NCBI RefSeq assembly: GCF_008124875.1
Contig: NZ_VNIA01000001.1
Span: forward strand, 242,943-306,942
Source: Tenacibaculum adriaticum
Lineage (GTDB): Bacteria; Bacteroidota; Bacteroidia; Flavobacteriales; Flavobacteriaceae
DNA: 64,000 nucleotides
Reading direction: 5' to 3'
Positions 44,705 to 53,004 of the stretch are shown piece by piece. The number at the start of each line of letters is the position of its first letter. The stretch's first letter is position 1. Below the pieces are notes generated by a model. The model did no database searches and had not been told where the DNA came from. It saw only the letters and a program-made list of their open reading frames with translations. A program made the position numbers and the translations under genes.

Positions 44705-44748
44705 TAAAATTGATATTTAGATGTTTGCTTCTTTTTGAAGATTTCTAA

Positions 44749-44756
44749 CAAAAATA
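44749..44756 (-). promoter_or_regulatory. TAnnTTTG -7 element, pgk
   Basis: The minus strand reads TATTTTTG, matching the -7 consensus, 44 bases upstream of the pgk ATG. It lies in the 105-base divergent region shared with moaE. Confidence 0.5.
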
Positions 44757-44794
44757 AGTAATCTATTTCAGAAAAGATAGCTAGTTAAAAGCTT

Positions 44795-44802
44795 TATATT
44801 TG
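44795..44802 (+). promoter_or_regulatory. TAnnTTTG -7 element, moaE
   Basis: TATATTTG is a full match to the -7 consensus and ends seven bases before the moaE ATG, which implies an almost leaderless transcript. The -33 region has only a poorly spaced TTTC at 44766-44769. Confidence 0.55.
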
Positions 44803-44809
44803 TTTTACG

Positions 44810-45232
44810 ATGGACAAAATTTCTATTAAAATAACAACTGATAAACTCAGTTTGAACGAATGTTATAATTTTGTAACAGATGATTCTTGTGGTGGAATCG
44901 CTGCTTTTGTTGGAACGGTAAGAAACTCTACGAAAGATAAAGAGGTTACACAGTTAGATTTTTCTACTTACAAACCGATGGCGCTTAAAGAAATGCAAAA
45001 AATTGCTGATGCTGCTTTAAAAAAATTTGAGATTAAAAAAATTGCAATTCATCATGCGGAAGGGTTGTTAAAAATAGGGGAGGTTCCTGTAATTATTACC
45101 GCTTCGGCATCTCATCGAAAAGCTGCTTTTGCAGCTTGTCAATTTGCCATTGATACTTTAAAAGAAACCGTACCCATTTGGAAAAAAGAATTTTTTAACG
45201 ATGGTGATGTTTGGGTAAACGCACATCCTTAA
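44810..45232 (+). CDS. moaE: Molybdopterin synthase catalytic subunit MoaE
   Basis: MoaE converts cyclic pyranopterin monophosphate to molybdopterin with sulfur from MoaD thiocarboxylate. The 140-residue protein has the family motifs DDSCGGIAAFVGTVRNSTKDKEVTQLDFSTYKPMALKEMQKI, HHAEGLLKIGEVPVIITASASHRKAAFAAC and DTLKETVPIWKKEFFNDGDVWV, with the active-site lysines in PIWKKE. No other cofactor gene is adjacent. The stop overlaps the convergent nuclease gene by four bases. Confidence 0.95.
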   Translation: MDKISIKITTDKLSLNECYNFVTDDSCGGIAAFVGTVRNSTKDKEVTQLDFSTYKPMALKEMQKIADAALKKFEIKKIAIHHAEGLLKIGEVPVIITASASHRKAAFAACQFAIDTLKETVPIWKKEFFNDGDVWVNAHP

Positions 45233-47982
45233 TAAGGTAAATCTGCAGGCTCTATAAAACCTATTGCTGGATTAAAAATTTCTTGCACTAAAACTTTTAC
45301 TTCTTGCATAAACTCTTGAATTCTCTCTTCAGTTACCTCATTATCTTGTCCGCCTCTTTTTTCTGAAAAATTGAGTTGTAAAAATCCGTTTTTAAGATTT
45401 TTGAAGGAATAAATTCCGGCTTGTATTGGTTTACTCGCATCAACTTCTTCAGTTTGTGTATACATAAACGCGTACAACAATACTTGAATTGCTTTGCTAA
45501 ATTTATAATCACGGATTTGTTCAAAATCAGTAATTTTTAAATCTGTCGATTTCACCATTCCTGTTTTGTAATCAATAACTCTTGTAACACCGTTTAATAC
45601 ATCCACTCTATCTACTTGTCCATGAATTTTAATTGGAAAATCGATTCCGTCAACTTCAATTTTTGCTTCGTAATTCTTTTCGGTTCCAATAATTTTTAAT
45701 TGATTCTTTTTATCCTTTAATAACGTTCTTTCTTGTTGTAAAAAATTCTCAACAAAACGAATAGCTACTTCAAAAATTAATCTATTTTTCCCGGTGGTAA
45801 TATCTCCTTTTTTAAAATGCTCTTTAAAGTATTTCTCAACTAAAATCTTTACTTTTTTTTGCATTTCTACAACATCATTTACTAATAAAAACTTACCTAC
45901 AAAAGGCTTATATAGTTCTTCTAAGGTATCATGCACAACCGTTCCTAACGTATTATAGGCAACTTCTTCTTCTACTTCTTCAAATTCTCGAATTTTAAGT
46001 ACTTTTTGTTTATAGAATGCTATCGGATTGTACAAATAATTCGTTAATGCAGATGGAGAAATTCCTTTTTCTGCTAATTCTTTTAATTTTTCTAAAGCTT
46101 GCTCACTTTTGGTAATTTCTTTTAATTCTGATTTTTCTGTTACTACTTTCGGACTCACAATTTTAGATACAATTCCGTCTCTAATTAATTCTAGTTGTGT
46201 TACAAATCTACTTTTTTCTCCTCCACCAAACGTATCGCTTTCGGTGTTGTAAATTAATATCACATTTTTTGCTCGTTGAATTAATCTGAAGAAATGGTAC
46301 GAGAAAATAGCATCTTTTTCTCGGTACGTAGGTAATCCGAATTGCACTTTTACATCAAACGGAATAAACGAACTTGGCTGTGTGTTTCCTGGTAAAACAC
46401 CTTCATTTACCGAAGTTAAAATTACATTTTCAAAATCTAATACACGAGTTTCTAACATTCCCATTAACTGTAAACCTTGTAACGGTTCTCCCTGAAAAGA
46501 CAAACTTTCTGATGAAATTAATTTTCTGAAAAACTGATGTAATGTTTTTAAATCCGTAAAATAATTAAACTCAGAATGTAAGTTTTGCAACTGTGTAAAT
46601 GCAGTGTAAAATCTAAATAAATATTCTTTTTCTAATCCGCTTACATTTTCTTTTAAAGCATTTATTAAATTAATAATTCGCTGTAAAAACTCATGTATTG
46701 ACATAAATTTTTCGAAAATTGAAGTAATTATCTTTTGGGTTTCTTCTGAGGTGTTTTTCAAGAATGAAATCATATATTCTTGAGACACAAATGTATTATT
46801 CTCTTTAGAAATTTGTTCAGAAATAATATCCGATAAAAATTCAGTTTCAGTAGATAATAATTGATATATTAAAGGTTCTTTTATAAATCGAATTACGTCT
46901 TTATAATAAAACACGTTTTGTGCCGACTTTTGTAGTTTTTCTTGTGAAATAAATAATTGAAAAATCGAAAACAATAAACTTGTCGTTGGAATATCTTTTA
47001 ATGGGTATCCCATCGTTATATTTATCGCATCAACATTTTCAGGCAACGAATTTAGTGTTATGGGCAACAAAGTCTCATCTGCCAACACTAGCGCAGTATT
47101 GTTGTAATTCGGTAACTTAGCCAAAACTTCCCCAGCATATTTTATTTGAGAAATATTTTTAGAAGCCCCAACAAGTTCAATGTTTTTTGGTTTTGAAAAC
47201 CAATCTCCAATTGTTTTTAAATCATTCTTCTCATAAAATTTCCACTGTTTTTTATATCTTCTGATGAAATTTCCTGCCTGATGATTGTTATTTAAAAAAG
47301 TACTATCTATATCCCAATATACTTCTGCCTTTTCTTCATAAAGTAATTTTTGAAACAAAAATTCTTCGGAGGCATTTAATGCATTAAAGCCAATAAAGAA
47401 TATTTTTTTCTTTGGATGCTTAGCAATATACTCATCAATCTTCTTAGTTGCTTCTCGATATAAAACTCCTTGATAGCCTATTTTGTTTTCAACCAAAAAC
47501 TCATAAAATGCATTGTAATATTCATTTAGTTTTTCAGTAAAAGCATAATGATCTTTCATTAATTCAGTTTCTTCAAACGATCCTTTAACCGACCATTTTC
47601 GCAAACGATTAATATCTCTCAAATACACAAATATCTCTCGAGTATTTACCAGATGTTGGTCTATTTCATTAAAATCTTGTAACACCGTAAATGCCCATGT
47701 CGAAAATCGATCAAAAGTATCTGGTGTAACTTCGTGCGATTTGTAAATCGTATAAAAATGAAATAACAACTGAACTGCATCTACTTTTTTAATTTCAGAA
47801 ACTCGCTCAACAAACTGTTCTATATTAATAATTTCAGGTAAAAAACCTGTAGATATTTGATCTTTTAAAGTCTGTTTCACAAAAACTCCCGCTCGTTGCG
47901 AAGGCAATACAAAAACTACATTGTCAAATGTTGTTGTTTTTTTTAGAATGTCCTGTACGGTTTCTGAAATAAAGGTTTGCAT
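45229..47982 (-). CDS. AddB-like PD-(D/E)XK nuclease family protein without cysteines
   Basis: A 917-residue protein built like AddB/RexB: an N-terminal inactive helicase-like region (VVFVLPSQRAGVFVKQTL; SVNEGVLPGNTQPSSFIP; FSYHFFRLIQRAKNVILIYNTESDTFGGGEKSRF) and a C-terminal RecB-family nuclease domain. The nuclease motifs are LGTVVHDTLEELY, HGQVDRVD, RVIDYKTG and AIQVLLYAFMY. AddB proteins normally carry a four-cysteine [4Fe-4S] staple around this domain; here I find no cysteine in the entire protein. An AddA helicase gene is not adjacent. Role in double-strand-break end processing is inferred. The ATG (before QTFISETV) was preferred over an upstream TTG. Confidence 0.88.
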   Translation of the reverse strand: MQTFISETVQDILKKTTTFDNVVFVLPSQRAGVFVKQTLKDQISTGFLPEIINIEQFVERVSEIKKVDAVQLLFHFYTIYKSHEVTPDTFDRFSTWAFTVLQDFNEIDQHLVNTREIFVYLRDINRLRKWSVKGSFEETELMKDHYAFTEKLNEYYNAFYEFLVENKIGYQGVLYREATKKIDEYIAKHPKKKIFFIGFNALNASEEFLFQKLLYEEKAEVYWDIDSTFLNNNHQAGNFIRRYKKQWKFYEKNDLKTIGDWFSKPKNIELVGASKNISQIKYAGEVLAKLPNYNNTALVLADETLLPITLNSLPENVDAINITMGYPLKDIPTTSLLFSIFQLFISQEKLQKSAQNVFYYKDVIRFIKEPLIYQLLSTETEFLSDIISEQISKENNTFVSQEYMISFLKNTSEETQKIITSIFEKFMSIHEFLQRIINLINALKENVSGLEKEYLFRFYTAFTQLQNLHSEFNYFTDLKTLHQFFRKLISSESLSFQGEPLQGLQLMGMLETRVLDFENVILTSVNEGVLPGNTQPSSFIPFDVKVQFGLPTYREKDAIFSYHFFRLIQRAKNVILIYNTESDTFGGGEKSRFVTQLELIRDGIVSKIVSPKVVTEKSELKEITKSEQALEKLKELAEKGISPSALTNYLYNPIAFYKQKVLKIREFEEVEEEVAYNTLGTVVHDTLEELYKPFVGKFLLVNDVVEMQKKVKILVEKYFKEHFKKGDITTGKNRLIFEVAIRFVENFLQQERTLLKDKKNQLKIIGTEKNYEAKIEVDGIDFPIKIHGQVDRVDVLNGVTRVIDYKTGMVKSTDLKITDFEQIRDYKFSKAIQVLLYAFMYTQTEEVDASKPIQAGIYSFKNLKNGFLQLNFSEKRGGQDNEVTEERIQEFMQEVKVLVQEIFNPAIGFIEPADLPY

Positions 47983-48006
47983 AGTTCGAAAGTACAATAT
48001 TTATCT

Positions 48007-48014
48007 TATTTTTG
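48007..48014 (+). promoter_or_regulatory. TAnnTTTG -7 element, omega-amidase gene
   Basis: TATTTTTG matches the -7 consensus, 19 bases upstream of the ATG at 48034. An AGAGGAG stretch at 48015-48021, a purine-rich Shine-Dalgarno-like sequence, lies between them at 12 bases from the ATG. Confidence 0.45.
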
Positions 48015-48033
48015 AGAGGAGATATTTTTATTG

Positions 48034-48819
48034 ATGAAAACTTCCGAAAAACTAAATATAGCAATCATTCAATCTGATTTAATTTGGGAAAATCCTGAAG
48101 CAAATAGGCTACAATTTGAAAGAAAAGTAAATCAAGTTGATAACGCAACAGATTTAATTATTCTTCCTGAAATGTTTTCAACTGGTTTTTCTATGAACGC
48201 TTCGGTTTTAGCCGAAACAATGAGCGGAGAAACTGTACAATGGATGCAAAAAATGGCTTCTGAAAAACAATTGGCAATTGTTGGAAGTATTATTATTTCT
48301 GAAAACGATAAATTTTACAATAGATTATTATTTGTTTATCCATCTGGTAAAATAGAATATTACGATAAACGACATACTTTTACTTTAGCCAAAGAAAACG
48401 AAGTCTTTTCCGAAGGTAAAAATAAATTAATTATTGAGTATAAGGGCTGGAAGATCTGTCCGTTAATTTGTTACGATTTACGTTTTCCTGTTTGGTCTCG
48501 TAACGTAGAAAATTACGACCTCCTTATTTATATAGCAAGTTGGCCAAAAGTTAGAATTTCTGCTTGGGACGCTTTGTTAAAAGCACGTGCTATTGAAAAT
48601 ATGTGTTACACCATAGGCGTAAACAGAACTGGTAAGGATGGTAATAATTATGAATATGTTGGACACTCAATTGCTTTAGATTGTTTAGGAAACCCTTTAA
48701 GCAAAGAGACCAACAATGATGATGAAATTATTTTAGTTCAGCTAGATAAAACCCAACAGCATAAAACCCGTGAAAAACTAGGCTTTCTTAACGATAAAGA
48801 CGCCTTTATTTTAAAGTAA
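48034..48819 (+). CDS. Nitrilase-family omega-amidase (YafV/Nit2 type)
   Basis: A carbon-nitrogen hydrolase of 261 residues with the catalytic triad Glu in LIILPEMFSTGFSM, Lys in EYYDKRHTFTLAKENEVF and Cys in CPLICYDLRFPVW. The YDLRFPVW and DALLKARAIENMCYTIGVNRTGKDGN segments match YafV/Nit2-like omega-amidases, which hydrolyse 2-oxoglutaramate or 2-oxosuccinamate as metabolite repair. The ATG at 48034 was chosen over a TTG one codon upstream. It is divergent from the AddB-like gene. Confidence 0.92.
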   Translation: MKTSEKLNIAIIQSDLIWENPEANRLQFERKVNQVDNATDLIILPEMFSTGFSMNASVLAETMSGETVQWMQKMASEKQLAIVGSIIISENDKFYNRLLFVYPSGKIEYYDKRHTFTLAKENEVFSEGKNKLIIEYKGWKICPLICYDLRFPVWSRNVENYDLLIYIASWPKVRISAWDALLKARAIENMCYTIGVNRTGKDGNNYEYVGHSIALDCLGNPLSKETNNDDEIILVQLDKTQQHKTREKLGFLNDKDAFILK

Positions 48820-48831
48820 AGTGGTCTTTTT

Positions 48832-48867
48832 CAAGAAGAATACTTAGTCATACTTCCTCGTAATGAC
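48832..48867 (-). repeat. Dispersed intergenic repeat, degenerate copy
   Basis: The minus strand reads GTCATTACGAGGAAGTATGA and then CTAAGTATTCTTC. It resembles the short intergenic repeat GTCATTGCGAGG...GAAGCAATCT that is scattered through many bacterial genomes, including Bacteroidota. It lies in the 88-base gap between the omega-amidase and desaturase genes. Confidence 0.6.
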
Positions 48868-48874
48868 AAAAAAT

Positions 48875-48905
48875 AAAAAAGGAACCAAAAATTGGTTCCT
48901 TTTTT
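48875..48905 (+). terminator. Bidirectional terminator, omega-amidase and desaturase genes
   Basis: AGGAACCAA (48880-48888) pairs perfectly with TTGGTTCCT (48892-48900) around AAA, flanked by A and T runs. It serves two convergent genes and ends just before the desaturase stop codon. Confidence 0.92.
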
Positions 48906-48907
48906 AT

Positions 48908-49888
48908 TTATGATGGTATCATCCATTTAAACTTAATATCGGTATCTGGAATTACAATTCGTTCTGTAATTCTGTACATTCTATCTGGTAATTTCATCAA
49001 ATAATCACGTGCTTTTTCTGCTTCAGCAGTTAAACCAGTAATTTTATCAATTTCCCAAGTGTCATTTAATTTCTTTAAAATATCTACATAGTCAAAACCT
49101 GTATAAACACCTATTCTTTGAGCCACAGTAGAAAAATCATTAAATAAACTTCCTTTAGCACCAAAAGACTCACGTAAATGCATTGCAGGCATTACAATTT
49201 TATGCTTCATCATTTTTTCAAAAGCTAACATCATTTCACTAGGGTCTATCTTAAAAATCTCTTTTACAAATGCTGTATATGCTTTATGGTGACGCATTTC
49301 ATCTCCTGCAATAATTCTCGACATTTTAGCCAACGCTTTATGTCCGCTTTTACGAGCAATTTTAGCAACATTATTATGCGAGATGTATGTAGCTAATTCC
49401 TGAAAACTAGTGTACACAAAGTTTTTATAAGGATCTGTTGATGTACCAATATCAAATCCATCAGCAATTAAATGTTGTGTAGTAATTTCTACTTCACGCA
49501 TATTTACTCTACCTGATAAATACAAATATTTGTTTAAAACATCTCCGTGACGGTTTTCCTCTGCAGTCCAAGCACGCACCCATTTAGCCCAACCATTGTC
49601 TGGTTGTTGTGTTACACCTTCTAAATCTAACAACCAAGATTCATACGTAGGTAACGCTTCTTCGGTAATCGTATCACCTACTAATACCACCCAAAAATCA
49701 TCGTGTAATTCTTTAGAAAGTCCTCTTATCTCTTTTACTTCCTCAATAAAAGAATCTTCTTGCGAATTTGGAAGAAAATCGGTTGGTTGCCAAATTTTTT
49801 CAACAGGTATTAAATATTCATCTACAAAACTATGGATCTTTTTTTCCAAAGTTTGCATTACTTCTTTTCTAATATTTTTAATTGACAT
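48908..49888 (-). CDS. Acyl-ACP desaturase (ferritin-like di-iron enzyme)
   Basis: A 326-residue soluble fatty acid desaturase of the stearoyl-ACP type, which puts a double bond in acyl-ACP. The di-iron ligands are in the two paired motifs WTAEENRHGDVLNKYLYLSGRVN (ExxH) and IIAGDEMRHHKAYTAFVKEI (DExRHH), with further Glu in LVGDTITEEALPTY and FQELATYISHNN. It needs reduced ferredoxin as electron donor. It overlaps the PlsC-like gene by 11 bases, consistent with a shared role in membrane lipid composition. Confidence 0.93.
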   Translation of the reverse strand: MSIKNIRKEVMQTLEKKIHSFVDEYLIPVEKIWQPTDFLPNSQEDSFIEEVKEIRGLSKELHDDFWVVLVGDTITEEALPTYESWLLDLEGVTQQPDNGWAKWVRAWTAEENRHGDVLNKYLYLSGRVNMREVEITTQHLIADGFDIGTSTDPYKNFVYTSFQELATYISHNNVAKIARKSGHKALAKMSRIIAGDEMRHHKAYTAFVKEIFKIDPSEMMLAFEKMMKHKIVMPAMHLRESFGAKGSLFNDFSTVAQRIGVYTGFDYVDILKKLNDTWEIDKITGLTAEAEKARDYLMKLPDRMYRITERIVIPDTDIKFKWMIPS

Positions 49889-50612
49889 AAATCTTACTTT
49901 TTATATGTTCTTCTACGTTTTTTAAAACTTCATCTATATTATTATCTTTCAAATGAACTGGCTCATGCACTTCTAATGTTAATGGACTAAAAATCCCTAA
50001 CGGAAACTTCCCATATTTAAATATTTTCCAGGAATTATTGATTGAAATTGGCACAATATAAGCTTCTGGGTTATGTGCTATAATTGTTTTTAAACCTCCT
50101 GTAGAAAATGCTTTTGGATGTCCGTTTCTACTTCTTGTCCCTTCTGGAAAAATCACTGCGGACCACTTATTATCATGTATTCTCTTTGCAAAATTATTAA
50201 GCGCTTTTATTGCTTGACTTCTATCCTTTCTATCTATTAAAACGGCACCTCCGTGACGTAAATTGTATGAGATGCTTGGAATTCCTTTTCCTAGCTCAAT
50301 TTTTGAAACAAATTTCGGGTGATGCTTACGCAAATTCCAAATGATTGGGGAGATATCAAACATACTTTGATGATTTGAAACGAAAATAATTGTTTCATTT
50401 TCTGGAATAACGTATTCATTTTTAAAACGAACAGGTATGCCTAAAATCAACAATGTTTTTACTAAAATCAAATTCATGAAATCTACCACTTTTTTATGTC
50501 CGTCATAACCAAAAAGATTAAGGCCAATCCATTGAATAGGGTGAAAAATCAATAGAATTAAATAAAAAGTTAATCCGAACAACGCCGAGAGTATGTAACT
50601 AATAATTTTCAT
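49878..50612 (-). CDS. 1-acyl-sn-glycerol-3-phosphate acyltransferase (PlsC family), copy 2
   Basis: A 244-residue acyltransferase. Motif I is FVSNHQSMFDISPI (HX4D), motif II GAVLIDRKDRSQAI, motif III WSAVIFPEGTRSRNGHPKAFSTGG and motif IV YIVPISINNSW. It has N-terminal membrane helices (about 3-32). The FPEGTRSR form is closer to the E. coli PlsC pattern than the other copy in this window, so this may be the main lysophosphatidate acyltransferase. The gene overlaps the acyl-ACP desaturase gene downstream by 11 bases. Confidence 0.93.
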   Translation of the reverse strand: MKIISYILSALFGLTFYLILLIFHPIQWIGLNLFGYDGHKKVVDFMNLILVKTLLILGIPVRFKNEYVIPENETIIFVSNHQSMFDISPIIWNLRKHHPKFVSKIELGKGIPSISYNLRHGGAVLIDRKDRSQAIKALNNFAKRIHDNKWSAVIFPEGTRSRNGHPKAFSTGGLKTIIAHNPEAYIVPISINNSWKIFKYGKFPLGIFSPLTLEVHEPVHLKDNNIDEVLKNVEEHIKSKIYVN

Positions 50613-50628
50613 ATTTCTTAAAAAATGA

Positions 50629-50654
50629 GATTCCCGCTTTCGCGGGAATGACAG
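50629..50654 (-). repeat. Dispersed palindromic intergenic repeat (REP-like)
   Basis: GATTCCCGC TTTC GCGGGAATGACA: a 7-bp GC-rich hairpin (50631-50637 with 50642-50648) in otherwise AT-rich DNA, between the acyltransferase start and the next gene stop. On the minus strand it reads TGTCATTCCCGCGAAAGCGG and continues, a well-known short dispersed repeat in many bacteria. There is no T run. It may act in transcript ends or be a mobile REP-type element. Confidence 0.65.
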
Positions 50655-50664
50655 TTAAAATCTT

Positions 50665-51090
50665 TTAAATCCAATTAGCCCAAGGTATTCTTGATAAAAT
50701 GAGTAATAATGCTAAGCCATAGAAAATAGCAAAGGTTTTGAATTTTGATTCACTTTTTACTTGTTTTTTATGTTTAGACCATCCCATGGTTATTAAAACA
50801 ATGGCAATGATCATCATTAAAGGATGTTCTACAGCTAACAATCTTGCTGAAGATTCTTTCATTACTTCTCCTCCGTTAGCTTTTAAGGCTTTAAACCATG
50901 GCGACATAAAATACCAACCTAATCCTATTAATAATTGAATATGTGTCGTTATTAAAGCAAATAATCCTAAACGGAAATCTTTATGAGTAAATTCTTTTTT
51001 TTGTGTTAAACCTATTACAGCATTAACAACCGCATAAATTAAAATGGCTAGTACTATATATGCCCAATAAGAATGTAATGTTTTCATCAT
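50665..51090 (-). CDS. Unrecognised four-helix membrane protein
   Basis: A 141-residue protein with four membrane helices (about 10-28, 43-64, 88-105 and 119-137). Histidines lie in or near the helices (HSYWAYIVLAILIY, FALITTHIQLLIGLGWYFMSPWF, LLAVEHPLMMIIAIVLITMGW), a layout that resembles small cytochrome-b-like proteins, but no heme motif is certain. The first two codons are both ATG; the second may be the start. It is followed by the REP-like element and the acyltransferase gene. Function is unknown. Confidence 0.75.
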   Translation of the reverse strand: MMKTLHSYWAYIVLAILIYAVVNAVIGLTQKKEFTHKDFRLGLFALITTHIQLLIGLGWYFMSPWFKALKANGGEVMKESSARLLAVEHPLMMIIAIVLITMGWSKHKKQVKSESKFKTFAIFYGLALLLILSRIPWANWI

Positions 51091-51137
51091 TATTTGTTAG
51101 TTTTTGTTACTGTAAATGTACTGAATTTTGCGCATAA

Positions 51138-51165
51138 AAAAACCACCTCAAATGAGGTGGTTTTT
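51138..51165 (-). terminator. Terminator of the TonB receptor-lipoprotein operon
   Basis: A 13-bp perfect stem (51138-51150 with 51153-51165, core CCACCTCA with TGAGGTGG) is followed on the minus strand by T-rich sequence. It begins 22 bases after the lipoprotein stop codon. Confidence 0.92.
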
Positions 51166-51187
51166 GAAATTAAGTTTTATTGTTCGA

Positions 51188-52993
51188 TTAGTTTCTAATA
51201 TAAACTCCTCCTTCAAGAATATAACTAAATGATACATTATGAGAAGATCCATCATAAACATAAACTGTTACATTAAATTTTTGACCTTCTTCCATACCAG
51301 TGAAGTTAGTATTTAAAACAGTGTTAACAGCTGCATCAATTTGTTCTGTTGTCCAATTAAAAGTACTTATATTACCATAAGCTTCTAAATTAGCTACTGC
51401 CGTAGCATAATCTGGATCATTTCGGTATGTATCGGCTATTAATGTATAGTCGGCTGCTATTAATTCATATTTTATAGTATTATCTGGAACCCAAGTTGTA
51501 CCATCATGTGCAAACTGCAAAGTAGTATCAATTGTTGATTGATATCCTACCCAAACTCCATCAGTTTTTGTGTATAAATTTCCTCGTGTTTGCGCACCAC
51601 TCGAACTAGATAAATAATCATATACTACATTCAATACATCTCCTTCTTGTGCGTAAGGAAATTTTATATTTAAAAATGCTGGTAAATAATTATCTGGTGA
51701 AGTTGAACTTCCAAAAGTTTCTATACCCATTGATGCGAAATCTACATCACTTATTGAATAAAACCCGTCTGTAGACGGTAATACCCATGCTCCATCGTTA
51801 TAAGTATAGATTGCTTTATTAGAAACTTTAGTTCCTACTACCTCATCTTCCAATACATCATTACTCATTATAGATGACCAAGTATTTGCAACACGAATAC
51901 CATCAATTGTTCCTGTTGGACCACCACCACCTTGACGTATTCCAATTCTATTTGCAGTGTTACCTGCACTTCCTGTATTTGTCGCTTCTGGAGTTAAAGG
52001 TTCTGACTCTAAAGCTGAAGTTAATACATATAAATTTGAAACACCATTATCAATATTATAAGATGCTACTAAAAGGTAAGTTGTACCTAAGTTAAAAGGT
52101 GTTGTACCATATGTTAATGAACTTGAACTAGCACCAATACCAAATAAAATATTACCCGCTCCATCACTTTTAGCACCAACTCTTGCTGAGTAAGCAAAGC
52201 TACCATCTTCTTCCATAAGGTGGAAAAAATAAGTCCCATCTCCAACTTCACTTAAATTTATTAAAGCACTTGTATATACCATTTTTGAAGTTATAGGTGT
52301 AAATGAACTATTTACATCCTCAGACCCAGCGCTAGATAAGGTTATTGCACCACCTGTATTAGAAGGGTAATCTGTCATTGACAAGCTTTCAGTTGTATAT
52401 AACAATTGGTTAGCAGTTCCAGAATGATTTACCCAATTATCACTAGAAATCGTTGTTAAGTCTCCAGCTGTCGTTCCGTAATCAAAATTTTCTTCAAAAG
52501 AAACTGTAGGTGTAACTGTAAATGCACTTCCTGTATATTGAAAATATGTTGCTGCTACATAATCTCCTTCTTCAGGAGAACTATAATTATTACTAAGAAT
52601 ACCCGCTAAATAATCTTGTGGATTTACATTATTTTGAAAACCTAATAAATCACTTCCACTTAAAGCATAATCCTCCTGTTTTAAACTATAATCTTTTAAA
52701 CCAAAAGCATTTCCTACATATAATTTATAACCAATTAAAGCCGAAGAACCTTTTCCTAAAACAGGGTATTTTGTTGATAAAAAATCAGGTAACGCTTCTT
52801 TAGCATCATCTAAAGAGCTAAAACTACCATAAGATAACTCTAAAGCATCATAATCTTCATCTGTAAGCGTATATTCTACGTCTCCAAATATTGCACTTTC
52901 TTGTGCATCAATTTCTGCATTAATATCTTCTAATGGTTCACAAGAAGTGAATACCATTGAAAAAATTGCTATTAATAAAAATATTTTTTTCAT
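51188..52993 (-). CDS. Surface lipoprotein with four repeats and a LamG-like domain
   Basis: A 601-residue lipoprotein (signal ending VFTSC, lipid on Cys18). Residues about 165-385 form a lectin/LamG-like beta sandwich (EENFDYGTT ... IDGIRVANTWSS). On either side I see related modules: 39-93, 100-154, 409-462 and 507-582. They share Y-x-hydrophobic-x-x-x-D-[YF], a YL-x-x-x-L helix, and an EGD-x-V-x-x-x-Y-x-Y ending (for example SPEEGDYVAATYFQYTG and YAQEGDVLNVVYDYLS). No SusD-like TPR pattern is present. It is 11 bases after a TonB receptor gene, so it is probably an accessory surface protein for that receptor. The ligand is unknown. Confidence 0.85.
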   Translation of the reverse strand: MKKIFLLIAIFSMVFTSCEPLEDINAEIDAQESAIFGDVEYTLTDEDYDALELSYGSFSSLDDAKEALPDFLSTKYPVLGKGSSALIGYKLYVGNAFGLKDYSLKQEDYALSGSDLLGFQNNVNPQDYLAGILSNNYSSPEEGDYVAATYFQYTGSAFTVTPTVSFEENFDYGTTAGDLTTISSDNWVNHSGTANQLLYTTESLSMTDYPSNTGGAITLSSAGSEDVNSSFTPITSKMVYTSALINLSEVGDGTYFFHLMEEDGSFAYSARVGAKSDGAGNILFGIGASSSSLTYGTTPFNLGTTYLLVASYNIDNGVSNLYVLTSALESEPLTPEATNTGSAGNTANRIGIRQGGGGPTGTIDGIRVANTWSSIMSNDVLEDEVVGTKVSNKAIYTYNDGAWVLPSTDGFYSISDVDFASMGIETFGSSTSPDNYLPAFLNIKFPYAQEGDVLNVVYDYLSSSSGAQTRGNLYTKTDGVWVGYQSTIDTTLQFAHDGTTWVPDNTIKYELIAADYTLIADTYRNDPDYATAVANLEAYGNISTFNWTTEQIDAAVNTVLNTNFTGMEEGQKFNVTVYVYDGSSHNVSFSYILEGGVYIRN

Positions 52994-53004
52994 TTTAATT
53001 GTAT

